A stretch of DNA of 23,725 nucleotides from Clostridia bacterium (GTDB taxonomy: Bacteria; Bacillota_A; Clostridia; Christensenellales; UBA1750): contig JAFPSR010000081.1 in assembly GCA_017413675.1 (NCBI GenBank), positions 1 through 23,725 on the forward strand, given 5' to 3'. Below the pieces are notes generated by a model that was not told the DNA's origin, searched no databases, and worked only from the letters and a program-made list of their open reading frames with translations. Below, one piece after another: positions 1 to 6,849 of the stretch. Numbering within the stretch: the first letter of the stretch is position 1; the number at the start of each line of letters is the position of its first letter. Both the position numbers and the translations under genes were made by a program.

Positions 1-75
1 CATTTTCTTAACAAAAAGCAAGAACAAAAAGAGTCCTTTTTTTTAAATTTATAACAAGTTCTGAAGGAGATTTCG

Positions 76-2676
76 CTAACTATCCTCGGAAAACGGGTTT
101 TCCTGGGAATAGTCCTCTTCTACGCTCTGGTCATAATAACTACGCTGGGAAAGATCCCTGTCCGGATAGGGAGGATCTTCCTCCGAAAACAGGGATGTGG
201 AGCGGTTCACCGGCATCATCCGGCGGGCTTTTTCCCCTCTGGACGGCCTGGAGGGCGGCGAGGGGGGCGTCAGGTCCGCAGGGGAGAAAAGGGTGGGTTC
301 CTCGGCAGGAAGCCCGGGGGAGCCGGCTTCCTTTTCCAGAGACAGGTTCCATGTAATCTGTTCCGGCAGGGGGACATCCTGCATTTCATCCGCATCTGAA
401 GCCATTTGCCCGTCAAACTCGCGCAGGCGTACGGAAAGGGCGGAGTACCGGTCCCGGATCTGGTTGTTGTCCACCATCTGGCGGACCGTTCCTTCCCTTC
501 CTACGATCACAACCAGGGAAACCGCACGGGTAATAGCTGTATACAACAGGTTTCTGGTCAGGAGCAGCGGGGTCCCGCTGTGCAGGGGGAGGACGACAGC
601 CCTGAACTCGGATCCCTGGGATTTATGGATGGACATCGCATAGCACAGATCCAGATCTGCAAACAGTGTGTCATCATAGGTGCAGATTTTCTCGTCATCG
701 AAGCATACGGTAATCCGGCGGGCGGCAGGTTCAATGGAAAGGATGATTCCGATATCCCCGTTAAAGATGCCGGTACCGTCCCGGCCGTCGCGGGTTTCCC
801 ATTCCATGCCGTAATTATTCCGGATCTGCATGACCTTGTCGCCTTCCCGGAACAGGGTATCGCCTACGGAAAGTTCCTGTTTCCGGCGGGAGGGCGGGTC
901 CAGTACCGCCTGCAGCTGCCGGTTCAGATTGATGACGCCGGTTTCGCCCCGTTTCATGGGGCAGAGGACCTGGATATCGCGGAAAGGGTCCAGATGGAAA
1001 TAGTTCTTCAGGCGCGAGGCGCACAGGCGGATTACGCTGTCGGCGGTCTGCGACAGGCTTTCCTGGCGCTCGAAGAAGAAGTCATGGGTCTTGTCATTCA
1101 GGACGGGATAAATGCCGGCGTTGATCGCGTGGGCATTCTCCACAATCAGGGAAGAAGCAGCCTGCCGGAAAATATGGGTCAGGACCGTAACCTGTATGGT
1201 TTCGGAGGCAATGATGTCCCGAAGGACATTCCCGGCGCCAACGGAAGGAAGCTGGTCCATATCCCCGACCATGACCAGGCGGGATCCGGGGCGGAGTGCC
1301 CGGCACAGGGAACGCATCAGGTGAATGTCCACCATGGACATTTCGTCCACTATGACGGCATCTTCATCCAGCGGATGGTCAGCATCCCGCTGGAAACGGG
1401 GTTCTTCCCCGTCATCCGGGAGATATTCCAGGAGCCGGTGTATGGTTTTGGCCTCCATCCCGCAGCTTTCCGTCATGCGTTTCGCGGCACGGCCGGTCGG
1501 GGCACACAGGGCAATGGATCTTCCTGCCTGTTGGAACAGCCGGATCACGCAGTGCAGGACCGTGGTTTTCCCGGTACCGGGACCGCCGGTCAGCACCGAT
1601 ACGCCTTCCTGGACAGCCATGGCAATGGCCCGTTTCTGCAGGGGATCGAAAGAAAGACGGTTTTCCCGTTCGTAATCGGAGATCGATTCGGTCAGGTCTG
1701 GCATGGGGGAGAATGCGGCAGCATCCCGCAGCTGAATCAGGCGCTGGGCGACTTCCGTTTCCGCGGCATACAGACTCGGCAGGTATACAATGACCTCTTC
1801 ATCCTTCTGCTTGAGGACAAGCTGGCGGTTCCAGGCAAGGGAAACGATGGCCTGCTCCACGCGCTCCGGATCCGCCTGCAGGAGACGGGATACATATTCG
1901 CTGAGCATGGGCCGGGGCAGATAACAGTGGCCGGCCTGCTGGGCCGCATCATACAGCAGGTAGCGGATTCCTGCGCGCAGACGGTATTCGCTGTCCCGGG
2001 CAATTCCCATGGACATTGCGATGCGGTCGGCGGTCTGGAATCCGATCCCGGGGACATCATCCACCAGGCGGTAGGGATTTTGCCGCACGATGGGGATTGT
2101 GTTTTCCTGGTAGGTACGGATGATCCGGTTGCAGTACGCAGGGGAGATGGAGAAACGGCTCAGGAAAAGCATGGTATCGCGCATCTGTGCCTGTTCCTGA
2201 TAGGAAAGGAGGATCTGTCGGGCTTTCTTGGGGCCGATGGTAGGGACTTCGCGCAGACGTTCCGGGTGATCGCGCAGGACCTCCAGGGTTTCTTCTCCGA
2301 ATGTCTGGACAATCAGGCGGGCCGTGACGACGCCGACGCCCTTGATGGCGCCGCTGCCGAGGTAGCGTTCGATCTCATCGGCGGAGGAGGGCAGGATAGT
2401 CTGGGCCTGTTCGAATTTGAACTGGTCTCCGAAAACAGAATGGGTTGTCCATGTTCCGGTTAATCGGACATGCTCCCCCTCCTGTACATAGATCATCGTG
2501 CCGACGCACGTGATCTCCTCCCCGCGGGAAAGCAGGCTCAGTACAGTGTAGCCGTTGTTATCGTTGCGGAAAACAATGGACTGTACAACGCCTTCCACTT
2601 CACTTTCCCCCAGCAGGGCAGGCCGGTTCTTTGCTCCGTAACTGCCTTTTCGCTGCCAGTCGAACCCGTTTTTCAT
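76..2676 (-). CDS. recD2: RecD2-type ATP-dependent DNA helicase (SF1B, 5'-3')
   Basis: 866-residue protein of the RecD2 family, stand-alone helicases of Firmicutes and Deinococcus that lack RecBC partners and act in DNA repair and replication-fork maintenance. An N-terminal OB-like part (about residues 25-95) is followed by helix-hairpin-helix repeats (GVGVVTARL, IGPKKARQIL, GIGFQTADRI; about 110-225). The helicase core has Walker A GGPGTGKTT (364-372, Lys370), Walker B VDEMSMVD (Asp444, Glu445), a late motif MSIHKSQGSEF and a final TAITRA. The ATG is preceded on its own strand by CCGGAGG six bases upstream, which fixes the start. A leaderless-length 5' UTR of about 26 bases follows the promoter at 2709-2714. 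The last 111 residues (756-866) are a Pro/Ser/acidic tail beyond the usual family end and look disordered. Downstream (positions 1-75) is AT-rich with only a weak A/T hairpin, so no convincing terminator is seen. Confidence 0.96.
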   Translation of the reverse strand: MKNGFDWQRKGSYGAKNRPALLGESEVEGVVQSIVFRNDNNGYTVLSLLSRGEEITCVGTMIYVQEGEHVRLTGTWTTHSVFGDQFKFEQAQTILPSSADEIERYLGSGAIKGVGVVTARLIVQTFGEETLEVLRDHPERLREVPTIGPKKARQILLSYQEQAQMRDTMLFLSRFSISPAYCNRIIRTYQENTIPIVRQNPYRLVDDVPGIGFQTADRIAMSMGIARDSEYRLRAGIRYLLYDAAQQAGHCYLPRPMLSEYVSRLLQADPERVEQAIVSLAWNRQLVLKQKDEEVIVYLPSLYAAETEVAQRLIQLRDAAAFSPMPDLTESISDYERENRLSFDPLQKRAIAMAVQEGVSVLTGGPGTGKTTVLHCVIRLFQQAGRSIALCAPTGRAAKRMTESCGMEAKTIHRLLEYLPDDGEEPRFQRDADHPLDEDAVIVDEMSMVDIHLMRSLCRALRPGSRLVMVGDMDQLPSVGAGNVLRDIIASETIQVTVLTHIFRQAASSLIVENAHAINAGIYPVLNDKTHDFFFERQESLSQTADSVIRLCASRLKNYFHLDPFRDIQVLCPMKRGETGVINLNRQLQAVLDPPSRRKQELSVGDTLFREGDKVMQIRNNYGMEWETRDGRDGTGIFNGDIGIILSIEPAARRITVCFDDEKICTYDDTLFADLDLCYAMSIHKSQGSEFRAVVLPLHSGTPLLLTRNLLYTAITRAVSLVVIVGREGTVRQMVDNNQIRDRYSALSVRLREFDGQMASDADEMQDVPLPEQITWNLSLEKEAGSPGLPAEEPTLFSPADLTPPSPPSRPSRGEKARRMMPVNRSTSLFSEEDPPYPDRDLSQRSYYDQSVEEDYSQENPFSEDS

Positions 2677-2708
2677 GAAAATCCTCCGGTGTATTTCTGT
2701 CCGGTACC

Positions 2709-2739
2709 ATTATACCATACCCGGCCGCTCCTTTGGAGC
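2709..2739 (-). promoter_or_regulatory. recD2 promoter (extended -10) with overlapping dyad
   Basis: Read on the minus strand, a perfect TATAAT (2714-2709) is preceded by TGG, giving an extended -10. No good -35 hexamer is present at 17 bases. Instead, the -35 region lies in a perfect dyad GCTCC-AAA-GGAGC (2739-2727), which could bind a regulator. The expected start of transcription is near 2702, about 26 bases before the recD2 ATG. The -10 is well supported; the regulatory role of the dyad is inference. Confidence 0.7.
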
Positions 2740-2826
2740 ACCCGGGGATCATTTGAGACAGAAGTTGAAAGCAGGACTGCAAACAATTTAACAATGCGTT
2801 TGATTGACAGGGAAATGTCCGGATAT

Positions 2827-2908
2827 TTATCCACAGAAGGAGGAACAACAATTTTCCCGAAATAACGTGGGTTTGACTTTGTGCACAGAGTTATCCACAT
2901 TATCCACA
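2827..2908 (+). promoter_or_regulatory. DnaA-box cluster (three perfect boxes)
   Basis: Three exact copies of the DnaA box TTATCCACA lie at 2827-2835, 2891-2899 and 2900-2908, the last two directly abutting. A fourth near-copy, TTGTGCACA (one mismatch), is at 2879-2887. All read in the same direction. They sit in the divergent gap between the recD2 promoter and the GH32 promoter. Such density is typical of oriC, of a dnaA promoter, or of DnaA-titration clusters. No dnaA, dnaN or rpmH is visible in the window, so the role is open. Confidence 0.8.
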
Positions 2909-2939
2909 GTTTTCACGGCGTTCGGTCAGGAGAATCCAG

Positions 2940-3042
2940 CCTGCAGGACTTCCTGCATTTTCCTTCGTTCCGGATCCGTTTCCGGCCGCAGGTGGGTGAT
3001 TTACATTCCCTGCAGGGTTGTTTATAATCAAAAATGCAGGAA
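2940..3042. repeat. CCTGCAGG-type dyads around the GH32 promoter (operator candidates)
   Basis: Related palindromic elements flank and enter the promoter. CCTGCAGG is at 2940-2947. TTCCTGCATTTT at 2950-2961 has its exact inverted copy AAAATGCAGGAA at 3031-3042. CCCTGCAGGG at 3008-3017 lies between the -35 and -10 hexamers. The two 12-base inverted copies are about 81 bases apart, centre to centre. A repressor bound here would block or loop the promoter. The repeats are direct observations; the regulator is unknown and the motif is not the usual LacI-family operator. Confidence 0.55.
3000..3028 (+). promoter_or_regulatory. sigma-A promoter of the GH32 unit
   Basis: TTTACA (3000-3005) and TATAAT (3023-3028) are separated by exactly 17 bases. 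Transcription would start near 3035, so the open frame beginning at the TTG at 3018 cannot use that start and the ATG at 3087 is preferred. Confidence 0.8.
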
Positions 3043-3086
3043 ACGGGACCGGGAAAGTGTCCCGCGCAGAGGGAAGAGGAAACGGA

Positions 3087-4454
3087 ATGTTGGATTTACG
3101 GCCGCATTATCACTATTATCCCGGGAAGAACTGGATGAATGATCCGAACGGCCCCGTGGCATACCGCGGAGGGCTTTTATTCTTCCACCAGTACAATCCG
3201 TTCGGGGCGAAGTGGGGAAACATGCATTGGAAACAGGTCTTTTCCCCTGACCTTGTACGATATGTCCGGGGCGGGAACGCGCTGGCTCCGACAGAAGGCG
3301 GATATGATAAGGATGGGGTTTTCTCCGGATGCTGTGTGGAGAAGGACGGGAAACTGTACGCACTGTACACCGGTGTGCGTCCGGAGGTCCAGTGCCTGGC
3401 CGTATCCGGTCTGGAGGAAGTCCGTTTTGAAAAATATGAAAACAACCCGGTCATCCTGCCGCCGGAAAACCGGGAAAACCTGGCCGGATTCCGGGATCCC
3501 TTTGTTGTGAAGGAAGAGGATGGGTACCGGTTGCTTCTGGGCAGCGGGCACGGCAAAGAGGAAGGCCTTGTGTTTTCCTATACCAGCAACGACCTGATTC
3601 ACTGGGAGTATCGTGGGATCTTTGCATCGCTTCCCGCCGCGAAGGCAGGATACATGTGGGAGTGCCCGAACCTGCTTTCCCTGGGGGAGCATAAGAAATT
3701 GCTGCTGGTTTCTTCGATCCCGCTTGGACGCGTTATGGCTGCAGTCGGGAAACAGGACGGGGATGCCATGAAGATTACGGGAATGCATCCCTACGACCTG
3801 GGCGGCGGATGTCTGTACGCCCCGAATGTGGCTTTCCTGCCGGACGGCAGGCAGCTCCTGTATGCATGGCTCCGGGAAGACGGTGACCGGAGTGAAAGAG
3901 GATGGCAGGGAGCCCTCAGCCTGCCCCGGGAAATCCGGCTGCTGCCGGATGGGACGGAAGGCGCCAATCCAGCACGGGAAACGGTCCAGCTGCGGGACAG
4001 GGAACTGGTTTCCGCACGCGCTTTTACCCTGCACAGCGGGGACAATCCCCTCCGGGGCATCTATTCCCGGCACCTGGAGATCGATATCACATTCGAGACC
4101 GGTGCTTCTGCCCTGGGACTGGAAATGTGCAGGTCCCGGGACGGGAAGGAGAAAGTGGTTCTGGAGTATGACGGGGCAGCGGAAAAGCTCACCTGTGATG
4201 CGACATCCTGCGGCGCTTCGGAAGTCTGCGGAGGATATGTAATCGGGCAGGGGGTGACCAGCCTGCGTATCTTCCTGGATGGATCGGTCCTGGAGGTCTT
4301 CATCAACGGGAGGGAAACCCTGACAACCAGGGTGTACCCCGAAAAGGAAGATGCCGACGGACTGCGGCTGTATGGACTGCCGGCCGTCCGCATCCAGGGA
4401 CTCAGGGTTTTCTCCATGCAGGATATCTGGGAAGGGGAAGAAAGATCCCTGTAA
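3087..4454 (+). CDS. Glycoside hydrolase family 32 (sucrose/fructan beta-fructosidase)
   Basis: 455-residue GH32 enzyme that hydrolyses beta-fructosidic bonds in sucrose, sucrose-6-phosphate or fructo-oligosaccharides. The five-bladed propeller begins RPHYHYYPGKNWMNDPNG, with nucleophile Asp19 in NDPNG. The stabilising Asp137 is in FRDPF and the acid/base Glu192 in WECPNL, so the catalytic triad is complete. A C-terminal beta-sandwich spans about 330-455 (ending in the LRIFLDGSVLEVFING-type strand). There is no signal peptide or membrane segment, so it is probably cytoplasmic and acts on imported sugar. The start follows AGAGGA and lies downstream of the promoter at 3000-3028; earlier in-frame codons precede the transcription start. 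No sugar transporter, PTS or fructokinase is beside it, so sucrose-6-phosphate hydrolase cannot be told from intracellular fructosidase. The next gene starts 19 bases after the stop. Confidence 0.93.
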   Translation: MLDLRPHYHYYPGKNWMNDPNGPVAYRGGLLFFHQYNPFGAKWGNMHWKQVFSPDLVRYVRGGNALAPTEGGYDKDGVFSGCCVEKDGKLYALYTGVRPEVQCLAVSGLEEVRFEKYENNPVILPPENRENLAGFRDPFVVKEEDGYRLLLGSGHGKEEGLVFSYTSNDLIHWEYRGIFASLPAAKAGYMWECPNLLSLGEHKKLLLVSSIPLGRVMAAVGKQDGDAMKITGMHPYDLGGGCLYAPNVAFLPDGRQLLYAWLREDGDRSERGWQGALSLPREIRLLPDGTEGANPARETVQLRDRELVSARAFTLHSGDNPLRGIYSRHLEIDITFETGASALGLEMCRSRDGKEKVVLEYDGAAEKLTCDATSCGASEVCGGYVIGQGVTSLRIFLDGSVLEVFINGRETLTTRVYPEKEDADGLRLYGLPAVRIQGLRVFSMQDIWEGEERSL

Positions 4455-4473
4455 AGAAAGGACAGGAAAACAC

Positions 4474-5109
4474 TTGAAGAAGAAATTGGATCCGGTGGTA
4501 AAACAGCGTATCCAGCTGTATGGAGGGATTCTCCTGATGCTGGTTCTCTGCGTGGGCTTTGTCAGACTGTACCGGATGATTTCCACCAGCAAGTACGGAC
4601 AGATACTGGACGGGACCGGGGAGACCATTCAGTCGGCGGAAACGGTTCATGTGGAATACCTGGATACGGATGCGTTTGAGGTTCCCATGGGGGAAAGTGC
4701 CTACCAGATCCGAAAATACGGATCGCTCCTTTCCTGTACGGCAGCCGCCCTGCGAAGAAACGGGCAGGATACGGATGTGCTGTCTCTGAACAGGCTCCTG
4801 TCGGAGCGGGGGATCTATACGGACGGTGCCCAGGTGGACTGGAAGAAGATGGAGAAGGATGAATCCTTTGCGGTAAGCAGGGTCCGGGCTCCGGTTTCGT
4901 TTACCTCCAGGGAGATTGCGGGATATCTTCGTTCCGGCTTACTGCCGATTGTCAAAGTGCATGCAGGGGAAGAGGAAAGATGGATTGTGATCACCGGGGA
5001 AGACCTGCTGCACGGGTTTACGGTTCTGGACCCGATGAGTCCGGAACAGACTCTGTATCTGAAGGAATACGGCAGGGTATATGCACTGCGGGTGCTCGAA
5101 AATCTGTAA
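4474..5109 (+). CDS. Membrane-anchored C39-like papain-fold protein, probably non-catalytic
   Basis: 211-residue protein starting at a TTG 19 bases after the GH32 stop, with AGGA six bases upstream; the two genes are probably co-transcribed. A short basic N-terminus (KKKLDPVVKQR) and one membrane helix (about 14-30) indicate an extracytoplasmic domain. That domain resembles the peptidase C39-like fold: a Cys-bearing helix SLLSCTAAALRR (Cys88), a middle helical part, and a late strand pattern LPIVKVHAG...RWIVITGE...FTVLDP. At the place where the family normally has its catalytic His before the IVITG strand, this protein has Arg-Trp (169-170), so peptidase activity is doubtful. The family assignment rests on pattern, not on a search. 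Its role and its link to sugar hydrolysis are unknown. Confidence 0.7.
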   Translation: MKKKLDPVVKQRIQLYGGILLMLVLCVGFVRLYRMISTSKYGQILDGTGETIQSAETVHVEYLDTDAFEVPMGESAYQIRKYGSLLSCTAAALRRNGQDTDVLSLNRLLSERGIYTDGAQVDWKKMEKDESFAVSRVRAPVSFTSREIAGYLRSGLLPIVKVHAGEEERWIVITGEDLLHGFTVLDPMSPEQTLYLKEYGRVYALRVLENL

Positions 5110-5153
5110 AAAAATGCAAAAAACTGACAATCATTCATACTTTGTACATATTA

Positions 5154-5182
5154 TTGAAATAATCGGCTGTTATTCTGATAAT
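5154..5182 (+). promoter_or_regulatory. sigma-A promoter upstream of the leader RNA
   Basis: TTGAAA (5154-5159) and GATAAT (5177-5182) are separated by 17 bases. The expected transcription start is about 5188-5190, just before a strong hairpin. The promoter lies about 45 bases after the C39-like gene and 205 before the transglutaminase-like gene. Confidence 0.65.
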
Positions 5183-5187
5183 GACGA

Positions 5188-5351
5188 AAGGAGAGACCTT
5201 TCGGTAACAGATCGGAATAAGGACAGAGCCTCTTTCCCTCTCTCTCCTGAAAGCAGGCAGACCTTTTTCTATAGATGGCGGTCAGATCCGTCATGCAGCG
5301 TCGCGTTGCGAAAAGAATCACCATGGCTCCAGTCAGCCATGGTTTTCTTTT
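5188..5351 (+). ncRNA. Structured leader or small RNA, candidate cis-regulatory element
   Basis: About 165 bases between a promoter and an intrinsic terminator, with no credible protein. Hairpins: CGAAAGG (5185-5191)/CCTTTCG (5197-5203), GCAGCG (5295-5300)/CGTTGC (5304-5309) and the terminator stem. A tract TCTCTCC (5241-5247) pairs perfectly with GGAGAGA at 5190-5196, which would break the first hairpin. It can equally pair with a second GGAGAGA at 5361-5367, just before the ribosome-binding site of the next gene. ATGGC at 5275-5279 can compete for GCCAT of the terminator. These alternatives suggest a switch, but I match it to no known riboswitch class. It could instead be an independent small RNA. 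Confidence 0.45.
5320..5351 (+). terminator. Rho-independent terminator before the transglutaminase-like gene
   Basis: Perfect 9-base-pair stem ACCATGGCT (5320-5328)/AGCCATGGT (5335-5343), loop CCAGTC, followed by TTTCTTTT (5344-5351). AAAAG at 5311-5315 can extend the stem by pairing with CTTTT. It lies downstream of the promoter at 5154-5182, so it may act as an attenuator for the gene at 5387 as well as ending upstream transcripts. Confidence 0.85.
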
Positions 5352-5386
5352 AGGAAAAACGGAGAGACAAAAGACAGGGAGGAAAT

Positions 5387-6790
5387 ATGCGCTACTGTGT
5401 ACACTGCGGGTCCCCTATCCCGGATGATGCCCTCTTTTGTCCAAAGTGCGGGATAAAGACGGATGCCGGGTTCCGGATGGATCCGGGACAGCCCGGGATG
5501 GAAGGATTCCGGCCTGAGGACTGGACAGCGCAGATTCCCGAGGACAGGAAAAAACGAAAATGGCTGATCCCCGTGGTCTGTGTGCTGCTGGCGGCCGCAA
5601 TCCTGATTACGGCCATTCAGCTGCCGTCTCTGGTGCGGAAGATCCGGCACCTTCTGCCGCTTGGGGAGGTTCCCGGCATCCTGACTCCCGCACCGAGCCT
5701 GGAACCCGTACCGACTCCCGATTTCGCGGGAACCCCGGAGCAGCCGGGTACGCCCGTGGAGGTGCCTCATCTGGAGCAACGTCTCTATCTGCAGATGCTG
5801 TCTGCTGAGGAGATGGATAATTTCCAGGCTTTATACCGGAGCGTCATGACCTGTGAAGAGGAATGCGTACTGCCGCATGCCGTGTCCCCGGAGAAGGTTT
5901 CCGAACTGTACAGCCTGCTGTACTGTGAATGTCCGGAAGCCATCCACCTGGCCCTGGACGGATCCCAGCGCATAACCTATTCCTCGGATGAAAGCCGGGT
6001 TACCGTCCATCTGACCTACACGATGGACAAGGCGGAATTCCGCGCCTATACCAGGGCCTGCAAAAGCCTTCTGGAACGGTGGAAAGAGAAGACGGAAGAC
6101 ATGACGGACTGGGAAAAGGAAATGTATGTCTACGAACAGCTGGCCAGAGGCTGCAAATATGACATGGATGCCCGGTATGCGGCCGGTGCCGCAGGGGCAA
6201 TGATTGAAGGGAAAGCCAAGTGCGACGGGATTGCGCATGCCATGCAGTGGGCCATGCAGGAGATGGGAATCCCCTGCGGCTGTATCCTGGGCATTAAGGA
6301 AGGGGACACGGTTGGGCACTGCTGGAACTACATCATCCTGGACGGGGTTCCCTCCGAACTGGATGTTACCATGGATGTACGCAAGCCGGAAGAAAAGCGG
6401 ATCTGCCTGTATGCCTGCGTGAATGTTTCCCCGGAACAAATGCGGGCGGTCTACCATCTGGATTCCCTGCATGACCGGTTTATGCCCCCGGCCGCAGAGG
6501 GGACGAAACCCGAAAGCTATCATGAGAGGAACGGGACTTATTTCCCGGAAGGTGCAGAATGGGAAGACCGTGTACGCGAACTGTGTGAGGCGGCATCGGT
6601 ACACAATACCTCTTTCAGCATCCAGTTTGAAACGGAAGAGGATATGGATGCGTTTTTTGAAGCGATTCCGGAGCTTCTGCAAAGATGGGCAGAAGCGGGA
6701 TATATCCTGTCGGACGGGTGGATGTCCTGGAGAGAACCATTAACCCGCACTGCCGGGATCACGTTTGATCCCTCCTATCTGAATCAATGA
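5387..6790 (+). CDS. Zinc-ribbon, single-pass membrane, transglutaminase-like protein
   Basis: 467-residue protein of unknown role. Order of parts: an N-terminal zinc ribbon (Cys4, Cys7, Cys18, Cys21) on the cytoplasmic side; a basic stretch RKKRK and membrane helix at about 59-79; a Pro/Thr linker (about 90-126); then an extracytoplasmic transglutaminase/peptidase-like domain. The last shows the core triad of that superfamily: Cys279 in KAKCDGIAHAMQ, His311 in GHCWNYI and Asp326 in ELDVTMD. The triad is intact, so a cysteine protease or amide-transfer activity is plausible. Start: GGAGG four bases before the ATG. The gene lies downstream of a structured leader with its own terminator (5320-5351). 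Substrate is not predictable from sequence; wall-associated processing is inference. Confidence 0.85.
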   Translation: MRYCVHCGSPIPDDALFCPKCGIKTDAGFRMDPGQPGMEGFRPEDWTAQIPEDRKKRKWLIPVVCVLLAAAILITAIQLPSLVRKIRHLLPLGEVPGILTPAPSLEPVPTPDFAGTPEQPGTPVEVPHLEQRLYLQMLSAEEMDNFQALYRSVMTCEEECVLPHAVSPEKVSELYSLLYCECPEAIHLALDGSQRITYSSDESRVTVHLTYTMDKAEFRAYTRACKSLLERWKEKTEDMTDWEKEMYVYEQLARGCKYDMDARYAAGAAGAMIEGKAKCDGIAHAMQWAMQEMGIPCGCILGIKEGDTVGHCWNYIILDGVPSELDVTMDVRKPEEKRICLYACVNVSPEQMRAVYHLDSLHDRFMPPAAEGTKPESYHERNGTYFPEGAEWEDRVRELCEAASVHNTSFSIQFETEEDMDAFFEAIPELLQRWAEAGYILSDGWMSWREPLTRTAGITFDPSYLNQ

Positions 6791-6828
6791 AAAAACACCC
6801 GGACAGCGGATGCTGCTGTCCGGGTGTT
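6790..6828 (-). terminator. Convergent intrinsic terminator
   Basis: A perfect 14-base-pair stem, AACACCCGGACAGC (6794-6807)/GCTGTCCGGGTGTT (6815-6828), with a 7-base loop. On the minus strand it is followed by a run of six T (complement of 6790-6795), a standard terminator for the metallophosphoesterase gene. On the plus strand only TTCTGTC follows, so it is weaker for the transglutaminase-like gene, although the stem starts right after that stop codon. Confidence 0.85.
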
Positions 6829-6849
6829 CTGTCAGACTGTGGGATCCGG

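Noticed and set aside
1..75. AT-rich start of the window as a second chimeric end or a recD2 terminator
   Set aside because: No coding match or composition evidence beyond normal intergenic AT-richness, and the only hairpin (AAAAAG/CTTTTT) is too weak.
406..2463. Long plus-strand open frame opposite recD2
   Set aside because: Shadow of the RecD2 codon pattern; RecD2 has all helicase motifs and a proper start.
3018..3086. TTG start for GH32 23 codons upstream
   Set aside because: It overlaps the -10 element and precedes the predicted transcription start; the ATG at 3087 has a ribosome-binding site and fits the family N-terminus.
5188..5351. Known RNA classes for the leader: glycine riboswitch, T-box, SRP RNA
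   Set aside because: AAGGACAGAG and GGTCAGATCCG recall parts of glycine riboswitch and SRP RNA, but the defining cores (CACCGAAGG, the GGAA tetraloop with AGCAGC, the T-box UGGN bulge) are missing.
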